This document shows, piece after piece, positions 44,451-55,331 of a stretch of 64,000 nucleotides of DNA. Numbering within the stretch: position 1 is the first letter of the stretch; each line of letters starts with the position of its first letter. The stretch comes from Corbicula japonica (lineage: Eukaryota > Mollusca > Bivalvia > Venerida > Cyrenidae). The stretch spans positions 1,863,001-1,927,000 of the forward strand of contig JAZAYU010000003.1 of the NCBI GenBank assembly GCA_038501625.1. The letters run 5' to 3'. A program made the position numbers and the translations under genes. The notes beneath the pieces are model-generated. The model was not told the origin of the DNA and did not search any database. It saw nothing but the letters and a program-made list of their open reading frames with translations.

Positions 44451-45891
44451 CTGAAATAAATAATACTCATCAGGGTCCAATGTCATGTAAATGTTGTAGT
44501 GAATGTTAACTGCCCTTTCGCAGTTTTGAAGCTGGTTACACAACAAGCAGTCAAAGTTAGGCCAGAGAAAATAAATTATTAGATTCTCATCAGGATTTTG
44601 GGAAAAAAAGAGGAGGGTGGGCACTTTTTAATATTTATTTTTTATTAATGAAATACCTTATGAAGGTATTTCGGGATGGTCTAAAACCTGTTCTGTCTGG
44701 AACAGAATATGTTTAGATTTTTTACCAATAAATTTTTTTGGGGCGGGTGGTTTTGGACAAGAGCGGGTGGGGATGAGAATCTAAAATATTTTTTCTATTG
44801 TCTTATGGCCTATAGTTTTTTTTCCATTTATATTCTACATACTAATCATTTTGCATTATAATCAAAAGGATCGTTGGTTCAGTCAGTTGTTATTGTATTT
44901 CATCCAGTATGTCTGATTTACAATTTAATTAAAAAATATCAAACTATTTGTACATTTCTCATAAACAGTAGACATTCTCACTTCAATTTCGACCAAGGCA
45001 ATGTCTGTGCTCCAAACATAACATACCAGGGGCTCCATTTGATCTGGGAGATGACCCTTTGAGTCTGACTCTTGGAATTTCCAAAATGCTTCATTTTGGC
45101 TAATTTTAGCTGAAGGGTCATCTTTACCTTAAATTGTGGTTATGTTAGACATTAATTGGCAGAATACCCTAAAAACGATAAATATGACCCTTAAAATTAT
45201 AAAGCTGCTAGTGGAACAAAGCTAACAGTTTATATAAAGCTTTTTACTGACTTGAGTACTGGTACATTTTCAATGTTTAACAACAAATATAGATCTGTTA
45301 ATTCAAGCACAGACAGTGTCTTACAATCCATTTTTGAGCACATGCATTTTAATAGCATTTATAAAATCAATACATGTAGTACACTAAACTGACTAAGATT
45401 GTGGCTTAGGATTTATATACTCCACATCACATAATAATAGTAATGGAAAAAAGCCAAAAAACAATAAATTAGTACATGAAAAACAAATTATAACATTACG
45501 TTTTGAAAAACACCAGTTAAGGAATACAATTTAAGACCCAAATGAAAGAAAAAAATACAAAAAAAACAAGTTAATTTTTTGCAGTACAGACAATCCACAT
45601 CCATTAACAATTCTTGCCATGCTTTTGAAAATTGACAGAGTCTTTAATACAATGAATTTACAGAAAAGCATATAAGTTTTTATTAACAGCTACAAAATGC
45701 TTAATTACAATGAATTAGCATAGATATTAAACGGGAACTGAAAACAAAATCAAAATCACAAAAGCAACTAAAATCAGAGCAAGCAATGGACCAGGTATGC
45801 AGAAATAACTGAAAGCATTTAAATGTAGCAAGCAATGATTTGCAGAAAACATGAACATTTCTCCCTATTCCAGGCATACTTTTAACCCTTG
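44451..45891. other. 5' intron of cryptochrome, no gene seen
   Basis: AT-rich; no repeat recognised. Confidence 0.4.
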
Positions 45892-46085
45892 ATTTACACC
45901 ATTTGTAGTATATGCGAATAGTGTCTATCAAGATCAGCTGGCACATCTGTGCCATCTTCTCAGGATCCAAATTGTTTGGTCTAGATCAGAAATAACCTAA
46001 TGAATCAAACAACCAAAATGTGTAGGGATGTGCCAGCTGATCTTGATCTACAATGTTTGCACATGGTCCATAAAGCAAAGGGTTA
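45892..46085. mobile_element. Family D MITE
   Basis: TTAACCC left end and GGGTTAA right end. The core GATGTGCCAGCTGATCTTGA is conserved. Confidence 0.85.
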
Positions 46086-46122
46086 AATTTCACATTTAGA
46101 TCTAAATGTTGAGTTAAATGCT

Positions 46123-46363
46123 ATAACCCTTTCCTTGATATATACGCATTTTTACGCATGTGCGACCAGTGTAGATCCAGATCAGCCGGCACATCTGTGC
46201 CATCTGATCAGGATCTGCACTGGTCGCATTTTGGTCAGAAATAACCTAATGAATAATTATCCTAACAGTTTAGATCCTGATCAGATGGCACGCTTGTGCC
46301 GGCTGATATGGATCTAAACTGTCTGCCCTAACAATAAAGGTGTATCTATACAGGAAAGGATTA
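46123..46363. mobile_element. Family D MITE, well preserved
   Basis: CCCTTTCCTTGATATATACG, TGCGACCAGTGTAGATCCAG, GGTCAGAAATAACCTAATGA, right end ACAGGAAAGGATTAA. Confidence 0.9.
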
Positions 46364-46413
46364 ATGTTGGTGCACTAGAAATAGGAGTTTAAACAATCAC
46401 TTGACATTCTTAC

Positions 46414-46427
46414 CTGTTTTGGAGTAT
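46414..46427 (-). other. cry1: Candidate 14-nt 5' UTR microexon of cryptochrome
   Basis: A pyrimidine-rich acceptor CTTGCTCTTTTAG and a strong donor GTAAGAATG enclose ATACTCCAAAACAG. It lies between the start exon and the donor at 52144. Inferred from splice signals only. Confidence 0.35.
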
Positions 46428-46799
46428 CTAAAAGAGCAAGACAGTTCTTTAATACTAACAAGATCTTTTAAGTAAAGTGGACATGTATGGTTTGTTGCCA
46501 ATTTTAACAAGTTTCAAAAAAAAAATGGTTCTCAAGTATTCTTATTAACAGTGAAGGCAACTTAGACTTATCTAGTAATGTATCATAATTTGATGAGAGT
46601 CTTAAACTACAAAAAAGACCTTCAAAAATTAGAAACTTGGAGGGAAATGTAAGAAATCATGTTTAATCCTTGGAAGTGTAAAGTTTTTAATATTGAAAGA
46701 AAAAACATCAACACATTTTGATTATTTCTTTACATGAATGACTCCTCTCAAATGCCAGATATTTAGTTGTGGACCTCTCAAGTGATATGTCTTAGAACA

Positions 46800-47075
46800 A
46801 ACAGACAGGATACTCAACAATGCAAATATAACACTAGGATGCATAATATGTTATGTGAGAAAAAAAACAATTTGCAAAGTTTCTTGTTAGACCACAACTA
46901 GAATATGCAAACATAGTTTGGAGTTTATTGAAAAAAATTATTGTTGCTCTTTTAAAGCTTTTTTCATCACCTACTACTTCAGGTGTGAGTGACATTAAGG
47001 AAAAGTGTTTTGAAAGGGTCACTGGTTTGTAAGAAAACCCTCTGGTAATAAAACGATTAATGCTACTATCACCAT
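46800..47075 (+). pseudogene. LINE ORF2 remnant
   Basis: The plus strand reads NANITLGCI and FLVRPQLEYANIVWS, the familiar block just after the LINE reverse transcriptase core. Frameshifts and stops surround it. It lies in the 5' intron of cryptochrome. Confidence 0.7.
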
Positions 47076-48149
47076 ATATACTACTCAAATTTTAAAAAGG
47101 ATCACTTAAAAGAATTATGTTTATTCCTTTCATAAGGTTGAAACGATTAAATATTTGCTGTGATTCTGAAAATTTGTTATTTTGACATCAGCTTTGTGCC
47201 AAAGAAGGAATGAAGTGACAAACTTGAAGAGGAACAGCAGAACCTTGGTAGGGCCAATAATACGGGATAAAAAAGGAAAGTGATCCTTATCAAGTTTTGA
47301 GTAGTATATTACCTACAATTGCAATGAATATTTAATTGGTAATTTAACTGATGTGCATTCATGATCTGGTTAATTTGTTATTTTTAGTTATTTAGGATAC
47401 ACAGTTATGTCTGGTCATCTTGGAGATCAGGCCATCTTGTGCATTAGTCTTTTGACAGCCCTGGAAAAGTTTTTTTTACAGTTGTGTTGTGAAAATATTT
47501 CAACAGGCAACAAACAATTATTTTTGAAAATCTTAAAAGTAAACATGTTAAAATTTAATACCTCTCCAAGATATTAACATCATCATAATTAATTATTCAT
47601 GAATATGCCCACTGACCTATTTTCCGATGATTTTAGCAAATAATTTGTAATTCATTGTCCAGAACACAGACATAAACATAAAAACATATTTTAAAACAAA
47701 TTTAAGTCCCTTGATTCTGTTTTATTTGTAAAAACTTGTGAATTCTGACCACATATCTGTCAGTTCCTTCCAATCTGTTGAAAAATGTCAAGTCCATTAA
47801 TCCTTGCATTATTTTTTCAACAGAAACATAGAAGGGCCTTTTTGTCATACCAACTAAATAGAAAATAAACATAAAACAACAGGAAATTAATGGTTCTTCA
47901 GAGACACCTTATCTTTTAAAATATTTCACTGCTGTGACATAATCTCTCTCAGGTGTGCAAGATCAAAGAATATTTAAATGATAAGTTAAACATGGTGGTA
48001 AAGGACATTGATATATTCCCCATAGTTTAAGCATTGTGACAAAAACATTTTTTGTCATAACATGAATGGAATATTTTTGAAAATAGAAAAACATTAACGA
48101 CAGATTTTTTCATAAGTGATCAATATAAAACAGGATGGAGCAAATCTGT
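47076..48149. other. No gene seen
   Basis: AT-rich intronic DNA. Confidence 0.4.
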
Positions 48150-48290
48150 AGGCCTCAACCAGGATTTCCTAACCTAGAGTTACGAGACAAGCAACTAAAT
48201 TGGCAAATTTCTACACAAATCAGGTTCAAATTAAATACCCCAGCCAATGCTTCGCCCAGGAGAGCTCCAGGGGTTAATCAATTAACACTC
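48150..48290 (-). mobile_element. tRNA-derived SINE, decayed second copy
   Basis: GGCCTCAACCAGGATTTCCT and AATACCCCAGCCAATGCTTC..GAGAGCTCCAGGGGTTAATC correspond to the SINE at 17745-18004; the B box is mutated. Confidence 0.65.
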
Positions 48291-49645
48291 ACCATGAGCT
48301 ACTGAGACAACTTGTTAAGGATGGTACTATAGATAAAAAAGGTGATTATGATAAGGTGAGCAAGAAGACCAGACTGCATCAGAGAAATTTGGCTTTTATT
48401 CGCAAATTATGGGAATAATTTGTCACTTTTGAGTTCTGAGTTTGTTATTGTAGTTGCATCTACTGATATAGTTTGCATGTTTATTAGCTGAAATCGGACA
48501 CACTTGACACAAGAGCTCTGATAAACCTATTTAGTTGTAATGACATAAGGGCCAGAAAAAGGACCACTAAATTAAAACTTGAGGGCCACATCACATGTTT
48601 GACCTAAACAGCTAAACAGGTGTCTGCCGTTACTGCGTGATTTGCGCACAGGTAGCTACGCTACTGAAAGTCTGTCACTTCAGTTAAAGCATACCATTTT
48701 ACTTCAATCTGATTCCACTATCTGACTTCTTGTTCCATGATGGATCTCGGCTTCGAATCGTCACGAAACAGCTGGTTATATTTTGTTTACATAATTTTCA
48801 TTTTGCACGGAGTGTTGTTCACATAGCAATGGATAAAAAATATACATATACGGTACCAGTCCGTTCTGCACATTTTCACCATCAATGTTAAAAAAAATCA
48901 TTACATATTGAGTCTTCAAAGTTTGAATCTTCCTTCGGCCCGTTCGGGTAGGTAGTGTGAGTGACGGTTACCAAAACCTTCGCATGGTTTGACAATTTGT
49001 ACGGCCACATTGTATATTAAGGCACCGTATTATTGCTAGCTCCTTTCAGCAAACACGTTATAATAAAATTTAAACAAAAGAAACTATGTAAACTTCGGGT
49101 TCGTTTCTTTTTACCAATTTATATGAGAATATTTATTTTCATAACATTTACTTGTATTCAGTAATGAATTTCACTACTTTAGAAAAATAATGACGTTACA
49201 ATATTGTAAATTTAAATCATTGAAACAAATCCCTTATTATTGCACATTTATGATTATGTTAAAGTATATTACATCAAGACTGGGTTATAATATATAATAT
49301 TCTAACCCAGATCAAGACGAACATATCTTAAAATAAAAGAGTTTTGTCTTACTTTTTTCCTGATACCTACTGCATTTGTATGTATATACTGTGTCGAGTC
49401 TCTTCTTTACCAAATCATGCTTGGTCATGTTAACTAGTTTTATTTGTGTAAATAGGATATACTGATGCAAGCATCGCTTAATTAGCCTAAGAACCGTGTC
49501 GACCCAGTGAAAATCTGAATGCGGCTTGTGAAAATTTTCATCTTCCAACAGATTATCAGTGGAGCGGAGTACAGAAAGAATATTCACGCTGAAATAATAA
49601 GGGATGTTAGTTTGTTTGTTTGTTGTTGTTTTTGTTTTTTTTCTT
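48291..49645. other. No gene seen
   Basis: Unique sequence; ORFs under 95 residues lack support. Confidence 0.4.
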
Positions 49646-49668
49646 TGGGGGGGGGGGGGGGGGGGGAA
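49646..49668 (+). repeat. G homopolymer tract
   Basis: About 21 consecutive G preceded by a T-rich run; length is likely unreliable. Confidence 0.8.
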
Positions 49669-50339
49669 TGGGCGGATAGCAGAAATAGAACGAAATTCCT
49701 AAATAAACTTCGATAAAGTAGTTTTTTTTCAAAGAAAGCGATTTTATTAAGGTTAACAGATCAAGCATGATATTTATTGTCTTGTCTTGTTTCTTATTCC
49801 AGCGATGATTCACCCTTTAATAGTACTAATAAATTTTATGGAACCGCTTTCTTACAACTGGTTGGAAATGGAGCACACATTTATTGAAGCCGTATTTTAA
49901 CGACAAACCGTAAATTTCCTTAAGAAAGACCGGAATTAGATCAGTGAACTTTTCATGCAACTCTCACTTATATTAAATTGGTATGGCAAATCGTTAAAAA
50001 ACCTAAAAACTATTATGCATTTTTGTTGTGTTTTTTTTTATTTGTTAAACAAGGTAAATATCAACATACATTTGTATTCTCGATTGTCATTTTTGTCGTT
50101 TATAACATACTCGCATTATATTTACATACACCCTATGAAAATATTTTGAATTGACCATATCGTATTCTTTGTGGAAATGCAAGTTACAAAAATTATCAAC
50201 ATTAGCATAGAATGTTCCGGAAATCTAGGTGTTATAAACACAGCTGGAGTGTTTGCATATATTTTTTGTATGAGGAGAGACATTAGATTTTTTCAAGAGT
50301 TCCTTGCCTAGCGTGAAAATAAGGAAAGACAAAATTCTG
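49669..50339. other. No gene seen
   Basis: AT-rich, no feature recognised. Confidence 0.4.
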
Positions 50340-50805
50340 TTACTTGGCGACGAGATATGCATCGGAAAAAAAATCAATTTTCTATCTCGTGGTCACGAGT
50401 TATTACTTCGAAAAAGAAACAACAATACCCCCCTCCCCCCCTCTCACAAAAAATTGTCTCGTGGCAACTAGATATACCACGGATTAATTCTGTCTCGTGC
50501 CTTTGAGATATGACTTCAAAGAAGACAACAAAACAACAATATTTCTAACTCAATATTGCGAACACACGTTTTAACCAAGAAAGAACAACAAAAACATTTT
50601 TTCGTGGATTCGAGTTATGTCAGAAAAACAACAACACCGAAAGAGCTTGCCACGAGCTTTAGGTAAGAAGACAGCTGGCAAATCATATATTTAAGCTTTC
50701 TCGTGGTCAAAACATTTTTTTTTTAATTTACATCACGATATATAACATTTTGCTTTCCGTCGTTTTTCTTATTTATATCTCGTGGCCACAACATCAATCA
50801 TTTTG
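50340..50805. repeat. Degenerate array of a CTCGTGG(C/T)CACGAG motif
   Basis: About seven occurrences of CTCGTGG/CACGAG-type text, each with GAGATAT or GAGTTAT nearby and spaced 40-110 bp (about 50350, 50385, 50458, 50495, 50605, 50700, 50785), separated by AAC/CAA-rich spacers. Confidence 0.6.
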
Positions 50806-51112
50806 TTCCTTTTTTAACCAGCGAAGCTGGTTTTACTAATCACAATTCTGAAATCGGTATCAAACCAACTTGCAAACACCGATTTACGCATTTCAGAGAA
50901 ATCAGAGTAAGTAAAGTAGTCCCCAAGTTTCCTGTTACGTGTTAAAGTTGGTATTAACTACGTCATGTTGATAGGACAAAACCTGTGCGGTGCATCAATG
51001 GTCAATGTCAAATCGGTGCGGTTCATATTTCTAGGACTTGATCGGTGCGGTGCAACAATGGTCAAACATTGTCCGTGTCCGCGATTTTTCACTCACCAAG
51101 ATATCGTTGGGT
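50806..51112. other. Repeat-like GTGCGGTGCA text, no gene
   Basis: Three GTGCGGT(G/T)CA motifs followed by CAATGGTCAA occur at about 50985-51065. TGTCCGCGATTTTTCACTC near 51079-51097 recurs inverted at 59204-59222. Confidence 0.55.
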
Positions 51113-51168
51113 ATATTCCATACCTCCGTGTCCGTCCGACGTGGAACGGACACGGAGGTATGGAATAT
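51113..51168. repeat. Hairpin with 23-bp perfect arms
   Basis: ATATTCCATACCTCCGTGTC (continuing CGT) and its inverse, around a 10-nt spacer. Confidence 0.9.
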
Positions 51169-51320
51169 GGGTCGCACTAAAATGCGGTCTATTAGCGGAC
51201 GATATAGAATATCGTTGAAAAGTGCGGACGACAAAAACAAAGAAGGAGTGTCATTTTTCGTGTTCATTATGTCTTTGGGATGTCAGTACACAGATTTCAC
51301 TTTTATAATTTCTTGCTTAA

Positions 51321-51555
51321 AACCCTTTACTCAATATATACGCCTTTCATCACATAGGTTACCAGTTCAGGTCCCAATCAGCTGGCACAATAGTGCCATC
51401 TGATCTGGATCTAAAATTTGTGATTACTGGTCAGAAAAAATGATCATAAAAGCGAACAGTTTAAATCCTAATCAGATCGCACAGATGTGCCAGCTGATAT
51501 GGATATAAACTGTTCGCACAAGCTATGAAGGTATATCTATGGAGTAAAGGGTTAA
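51321..51555. mobile_element. Family D MITE
   Basis: AACCCTTTACTCAATATATA at left, TATGGAGTAAAGGGTTAA at right; the core carries GTGCCAGCTGATATGGAT. Confidence 0.9.
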
Positions 51556-52143
51556 CAGAAGCCTTCATCCAGATAATACATGGAAACCCTTATTTCCACT
51601 ATCATTTAGACAAGAGGAAGTTCTTTGCGAGTGAACCAAGTTTTTTTTTTGCTTTTTCGTAAATGGATACATGTATGAGAATCATGGCACTGGTTATTCT
51701 CAATAAGCAAAATCGCTTCGCTGGTTTTCTGTACTTTCAGTACTTTGATTTTTCTTAGCTATAACTATCTCTGAAGAAGAAAAATCCAATGTTCCTTTTA
51801 GGATTCCGTATTTATGCACACTTTCAATCTGCAATGATTGTGTTATTTTGAAAATAAACAACAACAAGAAAATAACAACTTTTTTACCTTTTAAATTCAT
51901 GATAAAAATAATTGTTTTTACGAAACTGTAAGTTGCAATTATAATGTTTCAGAAAATTCATCATTCATGTTAGCTGTACACACCTATATTTTACTCAAGC
52001 ACAGTGCTAAAGCCCAATTTTCCAAATAAGCGCAATATATTGCTATTGTAAAAGTTATTTACACAAATTGAAATATTCGTGTCTATTTATTTTAACAGTC
52101 ATCCAGCAACATAATAAAAAGCAACGTAAATATAAAGACTTAC
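51556..52143. other. No gene seen
   Basis: AT-rich, immediately downstream of the candidate first exon on the minus strand. Confidence 0.4.
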
Positions 52144-52265
52144 CTTGTCGTGACAAACTGCGAGAGTAAAAGATGCTGAAGTAATTTCGATCTTTTTTGA
52201 AGACTTTACTTATAATGCGGAAAGGAAAGGTCTCATTAGCACGATCCAGTATCACTGTATTGATT
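52144..52265 (-). other. cry1: Candidate first (non-coding) exon of cryptochrome
   Basis: A strong donor GACAAG/GTAAGTC at 52144. The frame through it is open and, joined to the microexon and the start exon, stays in frame, but it contains no ATG before an upstream stop. It is therefore best read as 5' UTR. The 5' end is unknown, so the right coordinate is arbitrary. Confidence 0.35.
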
Positions 52266-52269
52266 TGTT

Positions 52270-53077
52270 TGTCAATGCGACAACTTTTAGCGAAGTTGGA
52301 TTGATCTTACTTTTGGACCAAGCAGTTTTAGCTACATGTATGTAGTGACTGAAGTGTCTCTGCGTCAAAATTCAACACATAATTACAAAATAATTGCTAA
52401 CAGAATAATGCAATAAATGGTTACAGACACCGCGCAATGGCAAAATGGTGCTTATGTCCAAGAGAGAATATCATTAAGTATTTGACAGTTTTCCGACTTC
52501 TGTCTTTGTTATAGTTAATATGACACCGTTCCAGCCCATCTTATTTTCATGTCTTAATTTGGTTGTGTGTTTCATTTTATATTACCACGCTCTCTCCACT
52601 CACCTGCTTTTTTGGCTGTATGGAGAGACTGTGTTTTCCGAGTGTAGCTGATATGCATATTTTACATTTTTGTTATAATTTTTTTAATAACTTCTTGTCA
52701 ACTATCAGAAATAGCGGTTACCCACCCTCATTAGACTAACAACTACGCTATTTATTTTATATTAAATGTTGTGTGAATAGAATCAGATACAGGATTTGCA
52801 CCGACGTCATTTTTTCAAATTTATAAGTATTCATTTAAGCAATATTTTAAGAATAAAAATATTACAGAAATTAAAAGAAACACTCTCTGTCAAAAGCCGA
52901 TATAAAGAAAAATAGACATGCGAAACAACGGCCAGTAGCCAGTCATTTTTTTTGAGAAGTAAACATATATTTTCTTCGTGTTTTTGAATAGACGGAACTT
53001 AAACCTTTACAACAGCATATGGCTTTACTAGAAATTAAGATACCAGAAATCATGATTAATAAATCTAGAATTTAATA
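52270..53077. other. No gene seen
   Basis: AT-rich; would be proximal upstream DNA of cryptochrome if the first exon at 52144 is right. Confidence 0.4.
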
Positions 53078-53404
53078 TTGAGCTTTATGGAAAACGTATT
53101 TACTTCATTGCAACCCCATAGGTTAGAAATTGAAATTGAACTAGACAACGTAGTTACCCAAAAAATCAAAGGAAATATAATTCGTCACTTGTTTGAAGAA
53201 AATTACCATTTTGTAATTGAATGTTCCGTGTTTATCGAAGTAAGGAAAGCATATATAAAATTGCATGATTGGAAACGGATCAAATTGTTTGAAATTCGTG
53301 AACTCATTAGGTCTGATCACTCGTTTACTACATGTGTATTATATAAGTACCAACAGGTACGATTGTCCAGCTGTAGCCGTCACGTCACGGCCGGACGGGC
53401 TTGA
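53078..53404 (+). pseudogene. LINE ORF2 C-terminal remnant
   Basis: A 108-residue ORF with LQPHRLEIEIELDN, then EENYHFVIECSVFIEVRKAY and KLFEIRELIRSDHS. The spacing of HRLEIE, the YHF-x-x-(E)C block and (I/V)RKAYI resembles the extreme C terminus of many non-LTR retrotransposon proteins (family knowledge). No RT core is present. A second short ENNYHF-like block lies at about 53763-53790. Alternative: a small host exon ending in a GT at 53356; I consider this less likely. Confidence 0.45.
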
Positions 53405-53527
53405 CTACCTTTTTGGTTACTCAGAACAGCAGCATATAGTACAAAAACATCCACTGTACATTTCATACTACATACTGCTTCGAACAAGCTAGAGACACGT
53501 TGAGACATAAGGTATTTACTTTTTTAT

Positions 53528-53628
53528 AATCGTACTTGAACTTGGCCAATGCACTGCTCGCACCTCGCACACAGTTGGTCGCTGTGTGCGAGGTGCGAGC
53601 AGTGCATTGGCCAAGTTCAAGTACGATT
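53528..53628. repeat. 101-bp perfect palindrome
   Basis: Two 47-bp arms, exact inverses as read, around a 7-nt loop TTGGTCG. The arm begins AATCGTACTTGAACTTGGCC and ends CACCTCGCACACAG. Imperfect pairing continues outward for about 11 nt. Confidence 0.95.
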
Positions 53629-53639
53629 TTTAGAAAAGT

Positions 53640-54392
53640 AAAAAAACCTAATGTTTCCACGTGTAACCGAAGAAATACCGTCATTTCAGTTAGCAGAATT
53701 AACACTCTACCTAGGTGAGAAGCGAACATGTTACAACAAATGGCTTGACAGGCTATTTTTTCTCTGAAAATAATTATCACTTTTTTCTTTTTCTTCGAAG
53801 TGTGAACCGAACATTCAGTGACTACGTCCAGTGGATACTGCTGACTAAGAGTGATTTACTTAAAAACAATTTTCAATTGAAGGTAATATTGTTATTTGAT
53901 CTTTTGACATTTAAAAGCAACAGGGATCGTCGACTGTAAAGATCAACATGCCTACTCAAGTAAGCGACTGTATGTCTGACCGTTCTTCAGTAAAAAAAGG
54001 AAACCAATTTTCAATTCAAGATTAAATTATTATCTTAATGGACATTTAACCGCATCTAGGAAGGGTTCATCAATTCAACATAAGCAACAAAAAGTCAAGA
54101 TTGGTTTGTTTTATTATGAATGGAAACTCCATTTTTTCTAAACTGATTAAACATAAATAACACAAAATAGTAGTATATATATATTAAATGTAGTTATCTG
54201 ACAAAAATATAGTGTACTTGACAATTTTTTCCTGTTGGAAAATATATGGTTTAAGCGCATCGACAATGTATAATGTACATAATGAAAGGTGCGATTATAT
54301 AGAGGATATTTGTTTGTTTTGAGTGGATATGGAATATATCACATCGAGAAGTGATACAATTAAATATTTTCACGAGCGCGTATCTATATATA
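53640..54392. other. No gene seen
   Basis: AT-rich; contains a CACGTG E-box at 53658-53663. Confidence 0.4.
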
Positions 54393-54424
54393 AAAATAAT
54401 AATAATAATAATAATAATAAAAAC

Positions 54425-54483
<59 letters not shown>

Positions 54484-54525
54484 ATATAATAATAATAATA
54501 ATTATTATTATTATTATTATTATTA

Positions 54526-54560
<35 letters not shown>

Positions 54561-54561
54561 G

Positions 54562-54596
<35 letters not shown>

Positions 54597-54602
54597 TTTA
54601 TA
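54393..54602. repeat. AAT/ATT trinucleotide array forming one long hairpin
   Basis: About 100 bp of (AAT)n followed by about 100 bp of (ATT)n, with only a few interruptions. ORFs of poly-Asn, poly-Ile or poly-Tyr through it are not genes. Confidence 0.95.
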
Positions 54603-54678
54603 TATAGATATGTAATTTGTGTGACTAATAGCCTCCACTTATAATATTACATGTGTTTAATTTTGACGCCAAAATGTA

Positions 54679-54695
54679 TGACGTCAGTGACGTCA
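54679..54695. promoter_or_regulatory. Two adjacent full CRE sites
   Basis: TGACGTCA at 54679-54686 and again at 54688-54695. The context ATGACGTCAGTGACGTCAT nearly repeats 35345-35363. Function is untested. Confidence 0.4.
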
Positions 54696-54699
54696 TTAA

Positions 54700-55109
54700 T
54701 GTGTAACGTCGCTGAAGTTGCATTTAGAAAGTTACAATATGTAAACATTTAGCGTTTCTATGTAAAAGTCCCTTGAAGAAGGGGGGTTTATCCCCCTGAA
54801 ACGTTGGGATTAAATATTTGTGATTTAACCCTCTTACGCCGGAGTCATTATTTTAGGATGTTGTTGACGTCGCGGCGGAAATGACGTTACGGAGCGCCAA
54901 AGTTAATGAACAGTTTTTATAATAATAATGACAGGTTTGTCGACTGTTCCCAACGGTTTTTGCAAAATTATTTTTGTTTCAAATTCTTAAAGACACCCCT
55001 CATATTTCTTTGATATTTCAGTATTTTCTACACATTATAAAAGTGAAAACAATTTAAACAAAATGGCCAAATTCGTACAGAATATTGTCTGAAAAAGTAG
55101 TTCGGCACA
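54700..55109. other. No gene seen
   Basis: Contains GAAGGGGGGTTTATCCCCCT then GAAACGTTGGG, a hairpin-like motif of the kind seen at ends of dispersed repeats; its family is not established. Confidence 0.4.
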
Positions 55110-55138
55110 GTGACTGATATAGAATCTATATCAGTCAC
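55110..55138. repeat. Short perfect palindrome
   Basis: GTGACTGATATAGA, one A, then the exact inverse; GAGTGATATGGAATATATTTC follows as a decayed third arm. Confidence 0.85.
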
Positions 55139-55331
55139 ACTGTGAGTGATATGGAATATATTTCACTGATAGAACTCAGTATTTCATTGGTTAGCATAAA
55201 ATAAAGAACAATATAGTATAGTTAGTCATGTCATTGAAAGAATTTCTTACATTCATTCTAAACACATTTTATTCTTACAGAAATATCTATATGTACTTCT
55301 GAACGCGCGTTAGTTCTTATTTATAATATGC

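Noticed and set aside
52144..52255. N-terminal extension of cryptochrome through the exon at 52144
   Set aside because: The frame is open and joins in phase, but it contains no ATG before an upstream stop; the only start-like codon is GTG.
54323..54644. Long ORFs of poly-Asn, poly-Ile and poly-Tyr
   Set aside because: Pure translation of the AAT/ATT microsatellite on both strands.
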